Assembly: GCA_963702535.1 (NCBI GenBank)
Contig: CAVPDG010000022.1
Coordinates: forward strand, 124,001-188,000
Direction of reading: 5' to 3'
Origin: CAVPDG01 sp963702535
GTDB lineage: Bacteria; Chloroflexota; Anaerolineae; Anaerolineales; UBA4823
Length of the DNA: 64,000 nt
Shown here one piece after another: positions 27,901-36,684 of the stretch. The notes beneath the pieces were generated by a model. The model searched no databases. It saw nothing but the letters and a program-made list of their open reading frames with translations, and was not told where the DNA came from. Position 1 is the stretch's first letter. Every line of letters starts with the position of its first letter. A program made the translations under genes and the position numbers.

Positions 27901-29498
27901 ACCACCACACGACCATTGCGCTGGCGAGACGCCTGCTTCAAAACCTCGGATTCGGGCTTCTGACCGATGGCGAAGATAACGACATCCGCCGGGATCACTT
28001 CTTCCGTGCCCGGGTATTCCTCGAAGTCCGGCCGCCCCTCCACAAAGCCGTGAAAGTCGACCTGCACGGTGCGCACACCGCTGACCTGCCCCTCGAGATG
28101 GGTCACCTCTTTAAATGTGCGCGAGGGGTAGACGTGAATGTCCTCTTCCTCCGCCTCGCGCACTTCCCAATCGTGGGCTGGCATCTGCTCGCGGCTTTCC
28201 AGGCAGGTCATACCCACCCAGCTTGCGCCCAGGCGCACCGCGCTCATTGCGGCGTCGATGGCGACATTACCGCCGCCGAGCACCAGCACGCGCTTGCCGC
28301 GCACCGCAGCCGCCTGACCGCTGACCGCCGGATACTCCAGGCTCACCTGGCGCAAGAAATCGGTCGCCATGAGCACCTGGGGCAGGTCGTTGCCCGGAAT
28401 GGGCAGCTTGACGCCGGCATGCGCCCCGATGGCGACGAAAACCGCATCGTAATCATGCAACAACGCTTCCACATCATCGACGCGCTGGTTGAGGCGCAGG
28501 TCAATGCCCTCCGCCAGGATGTCATCGATCTCACGCTGCACTACTTCCGGCGGCAGGCGATGCGCCGGCACACCCACGCGCATCATTCCGCCCGGCACCG
28601 GCAAAGCCTCGAATACGGTCACCTGGCAGCCCAGGCGCGCCAGGTCGCGCGCCGCGCTCAAGCCTGCTGGACCGGAGCCAACGATTGCCACGCGCTTGCC
28701 CTGCAGCGGCTTGGGTTGCTCGCTAATAGATTTCTGCACAGCCGCCAGGGCTTCCTCGCGGTGCTGCCACGCCCAGTCGGAGACAAAGCGCTTCAGACCC
28801 ATGATGTTGACCGGCTCGTCAGCCTGCCCGCGGTTGCATTCGTCCTCACAGCGGTGGTTGCACACCCGCCCGCAGATGGACGGGAAGGGATTGTCCTCCA
28901 GGATGGTGCGGTAGGCGTCAGCGTAGCGCCCTTCGGCGATCAGGGCAGTGTAACCCTGGGCGCGCTGGTGAATGGGACAGGCGTCCCGGCAGGGCGCCAT
29001 ACCGGCTTTATCGATGGCAAACGCGTTGGGGATAGCTTGCGGGTAGGCTTTGTAGATCGCCTTGCGCTGCGAGAGACCGCCGTTGAACTGGTCCGGCAGG
29101 CTGACAGGGCAAACCGCGGCGCAATCGCCGCAGCCGGTGCATTTGCTCAGGTCTACGTAGCGCGGGTGCTGGCGCACGGAGACAGTAAAGTCTCCCGGCT
29201 CTCCCCGGATCGCTTCGACCTCGGCATAATTCAGCAGCTCGATGTTCAAATGCCGGCCGACCTCGACCAGCTTGGGCGACATGATGCACATGGCGCAATC
29301 GTTGGTGGGGAAGGTCTTGTCGAGCTGCGCCATGGTGCCGCCGATCGCCGGAGCGCGATCGAGCAAGTACACTTTAATCCCGGCTCCAGCCAGGTCGAGG
29401 GCAGCCTGCATGCCGGCAATCCCCGCCCCCACCACCAGGGCGGCGCCTACCTTGGGGTTATCTTTCTCTTTTCCAACGTCTTTGGAAGCCATAGGCAT
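24909..29498 (-). CDS. Giant HdrA-GltD-HdrA fusion flavoprotein (HdrL-like)
   Basis: The roughly 1,530-residue protein is one uninterrupted frame. Residues 20-160 are an HdrA N-part (VVGAGIAGMQAALDLAGAG, DCAMCIMSP, CTGCGDCAAVCP). Residues 165-580 are an inserted GltD/NfnB-like module with its own CRDACP and CGRVCNHRCEDEC clusters and two Rossmann sites (VAIVGSGPAGLSAARDLA at 271; VLVLGGGNVAIDAA at 406). Residues 650-940 resume HdrA (CLRCGVCSECNQCVYVC, CSSVCCMYATKEA). Residues 963-1530 are a second complete HdrA ending in two ferredoxin motifs from residue 1465. It could connect NAD(P)H to two Hdr flavins. Similar large HdrA proteins have been called HdrL. Its ATG shares a base with the HdrB stop. 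Confidence 0.88.
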   Translation of the reverse strand: MPMASKDVGKEKDNPKVGAALVVGAGIAGMQAALDLAGAGIKVYLLDRAPAIGGTMAQLDKTFPTNDCAMCIMSPKLVEVGRHLNIELLNYAEVEAIRGEPGDFTVSVRQHPRYVDLSKCTGCGDCAAVCPVSLPDQFNGGLSQRKAIYKAYPQAIPNAFAIDKAGMAPCRDACPIHQRAQGYTALIAEGRYADAYRTILEDNPFPSICGRVCNHRCEDECNRGQADEPVNIMGLKRFVSDWAWQHREEALAAVQKSISEQPKPLQGKRVAIVGSGPAGLSAARDLARLGCQVTVFEALPVPGGMMRVGVPAHRLPPEVVQREIDDILAEGIDLRLNQRVDDVEALLHDYDAVFVAIGAHAGVKLPIPGNDLPQVLMATDFLRQVSLEYPAVSGQAAAVRGKRVLVLGGGNVAIDAAMSAVRLGASWVGMTCLESREQMPAHDWEVREAEEEDIHVYPSRTFKEVTHLEGQVSGVRTVQVDFHGFVEGRPDFEEYPGTEEVIPADVVIFAIGQKPESEVLKQASRQRNGRVVVDPHTLATDIPGIYAGGDAVSGTSFIVNAIAAGHTAARSIQAYLTGQVIPVIQRKEEAFPVAVFTPEEVNQRLERRLALPVLRNEPAKRPPAVRKADFLEVAGVFTEEQARLEAARCLRCGVCSECNQCVYVCRAGAIDHADVERMIDLEVGAVILTPGLEPMPGDIRPEYGYGRYKNVVTSLQFERMLSASGPFGGVVQRPSDGAHPRKVAWIQCVGSRDCTIGVDGQERSEYCSSVCCMYATKEAIIAKEHDGRIEPTIFYIDIRSFGKGFEPYIDRAKNEHGIRYQRCMVSSVKEVPGSKNLRLGFVSYAGADGKRPVYQEEEFDMVVLSVGLRPTPEARAMAERLGVKLNPLGFVDTGNYAPTQTSVPGIYVAGAFAEPKDIPESVIEASCAAAQVSALLGEARGSMTRVPEYPPERRVVDEPERVGVFICHCGINIGSVVNVPEVVEFAKTLPNVIYAEHNLYTCSQDTQQRIARQIEEHGLNRVVVASCTPRTHEPLFQDTLRQAGLNAHLFEMANIREQDSWVHRGKPDVATEKAKQLAAMAVAKARRLRPIEHKMFSINQRALVIGGGLAGMTSALSIARQGFDVYLVEREAELGGNLRHIHVGLTPQDGPQRLLKRMVAAVMAEPHIQVYTSARLVELGGYTGQYRSALRLADGSRLELEHGALVVATGGKGITPSGYMYGEHHHVLTQSELEAFLSVSRTAKEAGIDRPTRPLPMSPDATFVMIQCVGSRDEEHPYCSRVCCTQALKNALALKRELPEARVIVLYRDLRSYGFREILYRQARQAGVVFLEYSEDQKPQVSSPEDSHLEVLVKIQPEGETVKLRADWVILSTGIEPEPENAELARLLKVPLNETGFFLEAHVKLRPVDFAAEGIFLAGLAHSPRSIEETISQAQAASVRAVALLSRPQLEATPIVASVNPKLCAACGLCVQVCPYGARILEPGMDHAEVIEVLCQGCGACVVACPNKASQQKGFEFDQIFSMLDVASL

Positions 29499-30359
29499 CA
29501 CCCTACCCGTTCTACCGGCCTCATCTGGCTCAACACCGGACGAGGATCAATAAGATGTTTGCTCCACCATTTCTGTGCCTCAGGCAAGCCAAATGCCAGA
29601 CCGAGCAGCTCGGTGATGTAAAAAGCCGGCATCTTGGGTTCCTGGGTCTGGCGCATCTCGATATTAACCTGGCACAAGGGGCAGGCGGTCACCAGGGCGT
29701 CTGCGCCTGCCTCACGCGCCCGCTCCACCAGTCTGCCAACCAGGTTCTGAACCACGTCCGCCCGGCTGAGGGACAGGCTGGCGCCACAGCAGTCCGTAGC
29801 ATGCGACCAGGGCAGCACGTCAGCCCCGGCTGCCTGCAGCAAAGCAGCCATCACCTGCGGATTATCCGGGTCGTCGAACTGCGTCACCTGGGGTGGTCTG
29901 ACGAGCAGGCAGCCATAATAGGGGACCACTTTCAAGCCTGCCAGCGATTGGCGGACTTCCTTGGAGATCTGTTCCGGACCGTAATCCTCGTAAAGCACAG
30001 CCATCACCGGGCGCACGGCTACATCGCCGGTGAACTTGAAATCCACCATCGATTTCGACCTCTGCCCGCAGCACCGGATCAGTCCTCAGGTAGTAATCGG
30101 CGGCTTTCATGCGGTTGAAACATGCGGCGCATGGCGCTACCAGGTCGCGCCCTAAAGCTTGCGCCAGGGCAAGGTTACGCGCCGGCAGGGCGACTGCCAG
30201 CGCATGGCTGACAACATGCGCCGAGGAGGCGCCGCAGCAGTTCCACCCTTCGATCTCCACCAACCCCATGCCCAGGTGCTCGAACACTGCCCGGGTGGAC
30301 AGCCCATACTCTAATCCGGTAGAATGCAAACTGCAGCCTGGATAATATGAATATTCCAT
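29498..30359 (-). CDS. hdrB: HdrB-type CCG-domain protein, frame interrupted
   Basis: The protein starts YSYYPGCSLHSTG and has two CCG domains with WNCCGASSAH, APCAACFNRMK, YGCLLVRPP, DCCGASLSLSR and ACPLCQVNIEMRQ. These bind the two noncubane [4Fe-4S] clusters of HdrB. The frame breaks at about 30050 in an AAA run, where EVE should continue as KSMVDFKFTGDV. The repaired length of about 290 residues is normal. Its ATG follows the HdrC TAA immediately, and its stop overlaps the start of the giant HdrA fusion, so HdrC, HdrB and that fusion form one unit. Confidence 0.88.
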
Positions 30360-30884
30360 TTATCTGCTCCGCTCAAAGATCTCTCTGATCTCTGTCGTCT
30401 TACCAGAACTCTTTGGCATTAGGGGGACTTTGCCGCGTATAAACAGGTTAACACCGGCGGGCACGTCGTTCATCAACGGCACATGCGAGAGCACTTTGAA
30501 CAATCCTAAGGTGCCGCCTTCGTAAGAGCGACCCAGCGTCTTGACCATACTCATGAACAGGCGGTGGAAGAGAACCACATCTGGCTCAGCCGCAGGCACG
30601 CCCTGCCGGGTGGCAATCTGGCGCAGGGCATCCATCACCGCAGAGATGTCGATGTCATTGGGGCAGCGAGTTGCGCAGGTGTAGCATCCGGCGCACAACC
30701 AGATATCCGAGCTTTTGAGCAGCGCATCTTCCTCGCCCAGCGCCACCATGCGCAGCACCCGGTCCGGTCCATAGCTCATCTGCTCAATGACAGGGCAACC
30801 CGCTGTACACTTATGGCAGTGATAGCACAGCTCCACTTGCTGCCCGCTCAGACGATTGACTTCAGAGGTCAGGTTATTGATCAT
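30360..30884 (-). CDS. hdrC: HdrC-type dicluster iron-sulfur protein
   Basis: ATG 30884 with GGAG upstream gives a protein of about 174 residues starting MINNLTSEVNRLSGQ. Two motifs, CYHCHKCTAGCP and CAGCYTCATRCP, ligate [4Fe-4S] clusters that relay electrons between HdrA and HdrB. The C-terminal half has the usual helical HdrC pattern (LFHRLFMSMVKTLGR). It lies 10 bases after the receiver-kinase gene and directly abuts hdrB. Confidence 0.88.
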   Translation of the reverse strand: MINNLTSEVNRLSGQQVELCYHCHKCTAGCPVIEQMSYGPDRVLRMVALGEEDALLKSSDIWLCAGCYTCATRCPNDIDISAVMDALRQIATRQGVPAAEPDVVLFHRLFMSMVKTLGRSYEGGTLGLFKVLSHVPLMNDVPAGVNLFIRGKVPLMPKSSGKTTEIREIFERSR

Positions 30885-30894
30885 GCGCTCTCCT

Positions 30895-33264
30895 TCAAGC
30901 CGGCACATCCTGTGGCTGTTCCTGCGCCGCGCCGGCTGCTGCCTTGGTTTCCTCCAGATGCACCGGCAGGGTAACGGTAAACTGGCTGCCGACATTCTGG
31001 GTGCTCTTCACCGAGATGTGCCCACCCAGGCGGGTGATGAGATCCTTCACGATCGTCAGCCCCAGCCCGGTGCCCTCCCGCTGCATATCCTTGGCGTTGG
31101 GGGCGCGGAAGAACTCTTCGAACAGGTGCTGCATAGACTCTTCGGGGATGCCGATGCCTGTATCTTCCACGACGACCTGCGCTTCGCCATCCAGCCGGGA
31201 CAGCCTCACCGTTACCTTGCCCTCCGGCGGCGTGTATTTCACGGCATTGGAGACCAGGTTGTTGAAGATGCGGTCGATGCCATCCTTGGTCGCCAGGATG
31301 GTCAGCGGCTCGCCGCCGGAATGGTCGATCCATTCAAGCTGGATGTCTTTTTCACGCGCCGAAACCTCGAAGCGCCGGACGATCTTTTCCAGTGCAGCTT
31401 GCAACGCCACCGGCTCGGGAGTTTCGCGGTCGCGCACATCCGCCTTGCCGGCAGCCATATCCAGCAGATCATCGATCAACCCCTGCAAGAACTCCGCCCG
31501 GCGCGCCACGCGCTCGATGATATCCTGCTGCTGCGGGGTCAGGCTTCCTACGTAGCCGCCGGTCAGGTTGCGCAACAGGCTGCGAATGACGCTCACCGGC
31601 GAGCGCAGCTCGTGCGTGACCATGCGTACGAACTGGCTCTTGGACTGCTCCAGGGCTGCTACCGCCTGGTATGACATGGCGTTCTCGATGGCGATGCTGC
31701 CCTGGGCGGCGATCGCTGCCAGGAAGTTCTCATCATCGGTCGTGAAGCGGTTCGGCTCAACCGCGTAAGCGCGCAAGATGCCTATTGGTCCTTGCATATT
31801 CACCAGAGGCGCAGACAGCATCGAGCGGATGCCCTCCTGCCGGGCTTCTTCCGGGTATTGGATCAAGGAGCTTTCGACCACATCCGGAACAGTGACGATC
31901 TTGCCGGACAACACCTCGCGCGCCAGGGCATTGGTGTCCACCTCGACCAGTCCCTTGTTCAGATAGGTCTGGCTCAACCCGTAAACCGCCACCGGCTCCA
32001 GCCTTTTCCCGCTTTTGTCCAACAGGCGGATGGTGCAAGCCTGAACGCCCATCGCATCTGCTGTCGTGCGCACCAGCCGGTCGAACACCTGGGTCAGGTC
32101 AAGCGTTGATCCGACGATGCGCGCCCCCTCGTTGAGGGCTTGCAGCCGGAGCGTGGCGCGCTGCAGGCTCTCGCTCAGGTTCACGACATCTTCCTCGCGG
32201 GCGCGCAGGCGCTCCTGGATCGAAGTCGCCAGGTAAGCGATGATCAATGCTGTGCTGCTGAAGAAGAGCAGCATGGCGCTCACATACAAGCTGTTTTGGT
32301 AAAGCGGGCTTTGCAAGAAACCGCCGATCGGCGAGTGCGGCAGAAAACCAAAATACTCTAGCAAGGCAGTGCCGGCAAGTAACACGATCGCCAGCAGGGT
32401 AAAGCCGAACGCCGTACGCGGCGGGAACAGGATCGAGGCGATGATGATGTGGAAAAAGAAGAAGAAGATGACCGGACTCTCGATACCCCCTGAGAAATAG
32501 ATCAACAGGGTGATCGCCAGCCAGTCCAGGGCAACCTGCCATTTCGCCAGCATGTAGTAAGCCGAGATCGGCGATGCGGCGCGGGCGAGCCGGCGTTGCT
32601 GCAGATAGAAAACCAGGTTGTACCCCAGGATGATCAGCCCGATGGCGTACAGGGGCAGCTCGGCTGCATCCAGCCGGAACAGGTTCTCTACCACCCAGGT
32701 AGCAACCAAAACGCCCGCTCCTGCAATCCAGCGCAACTGTATCATCCAGCCAACGCTGGAAACAAGCTCAGCTTCTACCAGACTGCGGCGGGCGTTCATG
32801 GTTTGTGTCTTTGTATCCCTTTCCTTACTCTCGATCAAAGACTCACGCTTCCTAACCGTGAGCTTAGCCCAATAGCTCTCGTTCACCTTCGCCAGCAACA
32901 CATCCGGATCGACCGGCTTCTCAAAGAAGACCTCCACGGGGAGGTAGTCGTCGTCCGGCGCGAAGCGCAGCGGCGTTGTGCTGTGGATCGCCGTCAGCAT
33001 GATGATGGGCGTCTTGCGGAACTCTTTATAGTTCGAGCCCGGGTCCGCGCTGTGAAGATCGAGCGCCACCTGGAAGCCTGCTGTTGCGGTATCCATCATC
33101 ACATCCAGGATGATCAAGTCTGGCTTGATCTGCTTGACAGCCAGCAGACCCTGGGCGGAATTTGCAGCTTCGTGGACTGAGAAACCTGCGCTCTCCAGCG
33201 GCAGGCGCAGCGACAATCGCTGGTCCGGGTCGTCATCAATGATTAAGATCTTCTTGTTTGTCAT
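30895..33264 (-). CDS. Receiver-membrane-GAF-histidine kinase protein inside the Hdr operon
   Basis: The 789-residue protein begins with a receiver domain (residues 1-135, acidic IDDDPD and phosphoacceptor D54 in IILDVMM). Roughly six hydrophobic segments follow (about 165-345). Next come a GAF domain (about 380-535), a HisKA domain with VTHELRSP (H about 560) and an HATPase domain with NNLVSNAVKYTP, DTGIGIP and GTGLGLTIV. A receiver in front of the sensor is unusual. The gene overlaps the hydrogenase protease by 29 bases and precedes hdrC by 10, so it is co-transcribed. It may sense the redox or hydrogen state and phosphorylate the OmpR-type regulators upstream, which is an inference. Confidence 0.85.
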   Translation of the reverse strand: MTNKKILIIDDDPDQRLSLRLPLESAGFSVHEAANSAQGLLAVKQIKPDLIILDVMMDTATAGFQVALDLHSADPGSNYKEFRKTPIIMLTAIHSTTPLRFAPDDDYLPVEVFFEKPVDPDVLLAKVNESYWAKLTVRKRESLIESKERDTKTQTMNARRSLVEAELVSSVGWMIQLRWIAGAGVLVATWVVENLFRLDAAELPLYAIGLIILGYNLVFYLQQRRLARAASPISAYYMLAKWQVALDWLAITLLIYFSGGIESPVIFFFFFHIIIASILFPPRTAFGFTLLAIVLLAGTALLEYFGFLPHSPIGGFLQSPLYQNSLYVSAMLLFFSSTALIIAYLATSIQERLRAREEDVVNLSESLQRATLRLQALNEGARIVGSTLDLTQVFDRLVRTTADAMGVQACTIRLLDKSGKRLEPVAVYGLSQTYLNKGLVEVDTNALAREVLSGKIVTVPDVVESSLIQYPEEARQEGIRSMLSAPLVNMQGPIGILRAYAVEPNRFTTDDENFLAAIAAQGSIAIENAMSYQAVAALEQSKSQFVRMVTHELRSPVSVIRSLLRNLTGGYVGSLTPQQQDIIERVARRAEFLQGLIDDLLDMAAGKADVRDRETPEPVALQAALEKIVRRFEVSAREKDIQLEWIDHSGGEPLTILATKDGIDRIFNNLVSNAVKYTPPEGKVTVRLSRLDGEAQVVVEDTGIGIPEESMQHLFEEFFRAPNAKDMQREGTGLGLTIVKDLITRLGGHISVKSTQNVGSQFTVTLPVHLEETKAAAGAAQEQPQDVPA

Positions 33265-33770
33265 GCTTCCCTCTGCTATTCAGAAGCTCAAGGAATATTT
33301 GTTCAACCATTTCCGGCAGCGCCTCCTGAACCTGCGCACTCAGCCCGGGACCATCCTCAAGACTCCCAGGCTCCACCGCGTAGAAAAGGACTTCTTCCGG
33401 AAGCAAGCCCAGCGCCTGAGACAGCGCTAATCCACTGCTCAGACCGGCTTCATGGAGCGACACAATCCCCCCCCGGGCAATCAGGCGGACCTCCTCGGGT
33501 GTAAAACGCCGCCAAACGCCTGGCGCCTGCCCCATGCGGGCTGCATCGACAAGCACCAGGCGCTGGAGCGATGACAGGCGGGCGTCTTGCAGCCAGGCAG
33601 CCAGCCCAAAACCGGGCATCCCAGCCGCCTCCACGCACGCGCCATCCGGGATCGCCTTCTCAGCCAGTCTATTCACGGCTTCGATCCCTGCGCCATCATC
33701 GCCCCAGAGCGGGTTGCCAAAGCCGAGCACCAGCGTGGTGATCGACCCGGCAGGAGAGAGATCACTCAAG
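33236..33770 (-). CDS. [NiFe]-hydrogenase maturation protease (HyaD/HycI-like)
   Basis: Motifs are TLVLGFGNPLWGDDGAG near the N-terminus and VLVDAARMG, with a conserved HEAG later, matching the nickel-dependent endopeptidases that trim the large-subunit C-terminus. The likely start is TTG 33770, with GGAGGT five bases upstream and overlapping the large-subunit stop. An ATG at 33787 is a longer alternative. The substrate should be the adjacent large subunit, which still carries a short VLEVALE tail after its last His. Confidence 0.85.
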
Positions 33771-35048
33771 CGCAACCTCCAGGACATGCACCGAGCAGGA
33801 GATGCACGGGTCATATGCTCTTACCAGCATCTCCAGGTCCAGGCGCATCTCATCCACGGGGCGCTCGCTGATCTGCGGCACCCGCGCCCGGAAATCGGCT
33901 TGCAGGTTGCCAAGGTTCTGATTGGTGGGGATGATGCAGTTGGCGCCGGTTATCTTGCCGTCTGCGCCGATGGCATAGTTGTGGATGAGAATGCCGCGCG
34001 GCACTTCACACACACCCACGCCCTCCCCGGGCATGCGTTGCACGGGCGCCAGCGGCTCAGGGCTAACCCCCAGCTCCAGGAGCTGGTCGATGACCGCGAT
34101 GGCGTCCTCCGTGCAGTGGACGATCTCCACCACCTGGGCAGCCGTGTTCAGGTAAGTATTGGTGACCTTGGGCTTGATGCCCAGCGCGGCAGCCGCATCC
34201 TTAGCCTTGGGGTGCAGTTGAGCGTAGTTATTGTTGAAGCGTGCCAGCGCGCCGACCATCAACGATTCGCGCTTGTTCTTGGTGAACTTGGCGCTGGAGT
34301 AGGGCACCAGGTACTCGTTGGTCACCTGGCGGTAATCCTCCGCCGCTACCCGGACGCCATCGCTGGTGACGATATCGCCGTCGATGAAAGCATATTCATC
34401 CGGCTTGCTGAGCGAGACGTACTCCGTATCGCGCTCGAACTTCGGCCAGGGCAGGGAGGCTGCCAGGGCGACGGTTGCTTCCACGTCGGCGCGGCTGTCT
34501 ACCAGGCGCTGGCGCAGCTCGACGAGCTCCTTGCGCTTGACGAAGTGGGTAAAGCCGCCCACCGCCATAGCGATGGGGTGGGTATGCCGCCCGGCGACGG
34601 CAGCGCAGATGTCGCCAGCCAGCTTCTTCATGCGCAGGGCGCGCAGCACCACATCCGGATGGCTGGTTGCCAGCGGGATGACGCTGCCCACGCCCAGGAA
34701 ATCCGGCGCCACCAGCATGTAGACATGCAGGATATGGCTATCCAGGATCTCGCCGTGGAAAGTCAGCTTGCGCAGGAGCTGCGTCTGCAGGCTGGGCTGC
34801 ACGCCGAGGGCGTTCTCCGAGGCGCGCAGCGAAGCCGTGGCGTGCCCCGTGGCGCAGATGCCGCAGATGCGGCTGGTGATGTGCGACGCCTCGGTATAAG
34901 GACGGCCGCGCAGCATGGCTTCGAAGAAGCGCGGCGTCTCAATGACATCGAAGCGGCACTCCTTGAGCTGGCCATCGACAAGCTCGACAACGATGTTGCC
35001 ATGGCCTTCCACACGTGTCACGTGATGAACATCGATTCTTTTACTCAT
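33762..35048 (-). CDS. Group 3b-like [NiFe] hydrogenase large (alpha) subunit
   Basis: The nickel ligands are visible: the L1 motif SRICGICATGH and the C-terminal L2 motif DPCISCSVH followed by a 7-residue tail removed on maturation. VTRVEGHGN is near the N-terminus. Length is 428 residues. The beta-gamma-delta-alpha gene order and the FAD/NAD(P)-type gamma subunit match cytoplasmic NAD(P)-linked group 3b hydrogenases (sulfhydrogenase type) better than group 3c MvhA, although MvhD and Hdr genes follow. The start overlaps the small-subunit stop by ATGA. The direction of H2 turnover is not evident. Confidence 0.9.
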   Translation of the reverse strand: MSKRIDVHHVTRVEGHGNIVVELVDGQLKECRFDVIETPRFFEAMLRGRPYTEASHITSRICGICATGHATASLRASENALGVQPSLQTQLLRKLTFHGEILDSHILHVYMLVAPDFLGVGSVIPLATSHPDVVLRALRMKKLAGDICAAVAGRHTHPIAMAVGGFTHFVKRKELVELRQRLVDSRADVEATVALAASLPWPKFERDTEYVSLSKPDEYAFIDGDIVTSDGVRVAAEDYRQVTNEYLVPYSSAKFTKNKRESLMVGALARFNNNYAQLHPKAKDAAAALGIKPKVTNTYLNTAAQVVEIVHCTEDAIAVIDQLLELGVSPEPLAPVQRMPGEGVGVCEVPRGILIHNYAIGADGKITGANCIIPTNQNLGNLQADFRARVPQISERPVDEMRLDLEMLVRAYDPCISCSVHVLEVALE

Positions 35049-35818
35049 CGCTGCGCTTCCTTCTTCATCATTTGTTCTCGCACCTGATAAGTGGTAAACA
35101 GGGTATAGCGAGTGGTAATGTCCTCAACCGTCAGACCGTGCTTGGCAAGCAGGTCGCGCATCGAGGTATCGTTGGGGTTGGAGATGAAACCGCGGCAAGC
35201 CTCGCACGAATCCCCGTAGGTGGGGCAGATGGCGCCGCAGCCGGCGCGTGTCACCGGTCCCATGCAGACGCTGCCCTTGGTGAACATGCAGGTATTCTCC
35301 TTGAGCTTGCACTCCACGCACAGCGGGTAATCTGGGATGGGCGGTTTTTTGCCCTGCAGCAGCGCCTTGACGCAGGCGATGAACTCGTTGCGGTCGATGG
35401 GGCAGCCGGGTATGGCAAAATCGACCGGGATGACGGCTTCGATGGGGCGAGCGTCGTACGTCTCGTACCAGCCGGCTTTATCGCCGTACACATACTGGCG
35501 CACTTCCTCCAGCGGGTGCAGCGACTTGAGGGCGTTTACCCCACCCAGGTGAGCGCAGGTGCCCAGCGCCACCACCAGAGCCGCCCGCTCGCGGATCTCC
35601 TTCAAACGCGCCTCGTCGCTCTGGCGCGTGCACGAGCCTTCGATGAAAGCCACCAGGTAATCCTCGCCCTTTTCGGTCATCGCCTCGCGGAACTGGACGA
35701 TGTCCACAACACCCAGCAATTCGGGATGGGTTTGCAGCGAGTCGACCACGGTGAGCTGGCAGCCCTCGCAGGAGGTGAAGTCAAAGAATGCTATCTTGGG
35801 TTTGCCGTTGGCGCTCAT
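35045..35818 (-). CDS. [NiFe] hydrogenase small (delta) subunit
   Basis: The proximal cluster ligands appear in FTSCEGCQLTVVDS, EGSCTRQSDEARL and IPGCPIDRNEF. CVECKLKENTCMF, CMGPVTRAGCGAICP and CEACRGF supply further clusters towards the C-terminus. Length is 257 residues and there is no Tat signal, so the enzyme is cytoplasmic. ATG 35818 has GGAGGC upstream and overlaps the gamma-subunit stop by four bases. Confidence 0.9.
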   Translation of the reverse strand: MSANGKPKIAFFDFTSCEGCQLTVVDSLQTHPELLGVVDIVQFREAMTEKGEDYLVAFIEGSCTRQSDEARLKEIRERAALVVALGTCAHLGGVNALKSLHPLEEVRQYVYGDKAGWYETYDARPIEAVIPVDFAIPGCPIDRNEFIACVKALLQGKKPPIPDYPLCVECKLKENTCMFTKGSVCMGPVTRAGCGAICPTYGDSCEACRGFISNPNDTSMRDLLAKHGLTVEDITTRYTLFTTYQVREQMMKKEAQR

Positions 35819-36684
35819 AATGCCTCCTCCAGTCCCTTGAGCTCTTTGTAGGAGAACACAGGCCCCGACTGGCAAGCATAGACGTTGTTGATCTGGCAGT
35901 GCCCGCACTTACCGATGCCGCACTTCATGCGTCGCTCCAGCGAAAGGTAGATGTTGCCCTCGGAGATGCCCTTGCCGAGCAGCTCCATCAAGACAAAGCG
36001 ATACATCACCGGAGGTCCGACGGTGACCGCCACCGTATTGCGCGGGTAGACAGAGATGAATTTGAACAGGGTGGTGATGACGCCCACATTGCCGCTCCAG
36101 GTATCGTCCCCCCGGTCCACGGTGAGCAAGAGCTCCACGTCGGAGCGTTCCGCCCAGCGCTGCAGCTCGTCTTTGAAGAGCAGCTCAGCCGGCGTGCGCG
36201 CCCCGTACAGGATGATGACCCGCCCGAACAGGGCGCGCTCATCCAGCACCTGGTTGATCAGGGAGCGCGCCGGTGGAAGACCCAGACCGCCCGGCGCGAA
36301 GAGCATATCCTTACCGCGGAAGCTCTCGATGGGGAAACCGTGACCGAAAGGTCCGCGGATGCCCACCTTATCCCCTGCCTTGAGCTGGTGCAGGGCAGCG
36401 GTCACATCGCCCACCTTGCGCACGCACATCTCGAATGTCTCGGTGCTGCGGCTGGGAGAGCTGCAGATGCTGATCGGCGCCTCGCCCACTCCCAACACCG
36501 ATACTTCCACAAACTGCCCGGGGCGGTTGCCCAGCGGGCGCCCGCCTGGAAGCTGCAGGGTGAAGACCTTTTCCAGGGGGGTCATTTCTTCGACTTTCAC
36601 GATGTCAGCCATCTCCGGGATGAAGAGCGGCTCGACATCACGTGGCATTTCAGCCACAGGAGCAACATTTCCATTTGTGATCAT
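35815..36684 (-). CDS. Hydrogenase gamma subunit, FAD/NAD(P)-binding
   Basis: It is a ferredoxin-NADP-reductase-like protein. It has an FAD-binding barrel (GQFVEVSVLGVGEAPISICSS), an NAD(P) domain (DMLFAPGGLGLPPARSLI, VILYGARTPAELLFK) and a C-terminal [2Fe-2S] motif MKCGIGKCGHCQ. It connects the hydrogenase Fe-S chain to NAD(P)H. Length is 289 residues. Four-base overlaps on both sides show tight coupling to the beta and delta subunits. Confidence 0.9.
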   Translation of the reverse strand: MITNGNVAPVAEMPRDVEPLFIPEMADIVKVEEMTPLEKVFTLQLPGGRPLGNRPGQFVEVSVLGVGEAPISICSSPSRSTETFEMCVRKVGDVTAALHQLKAGDKVGIRGPFGHGFPIESFRGKDMLFAPGGLGLPPARSLINQVLDERALFGRVIILYGARTPAELLFKDELQRWAERSDVELLLTVDRGDDTWSGNVGVITTLFKFISVYPRNTVAVTVGPPVMYRFVLMELLGKGISEGNIYLSLERRMKCGIGKCGHCQINNVYACQSGPVFSYKELKGLEEAL

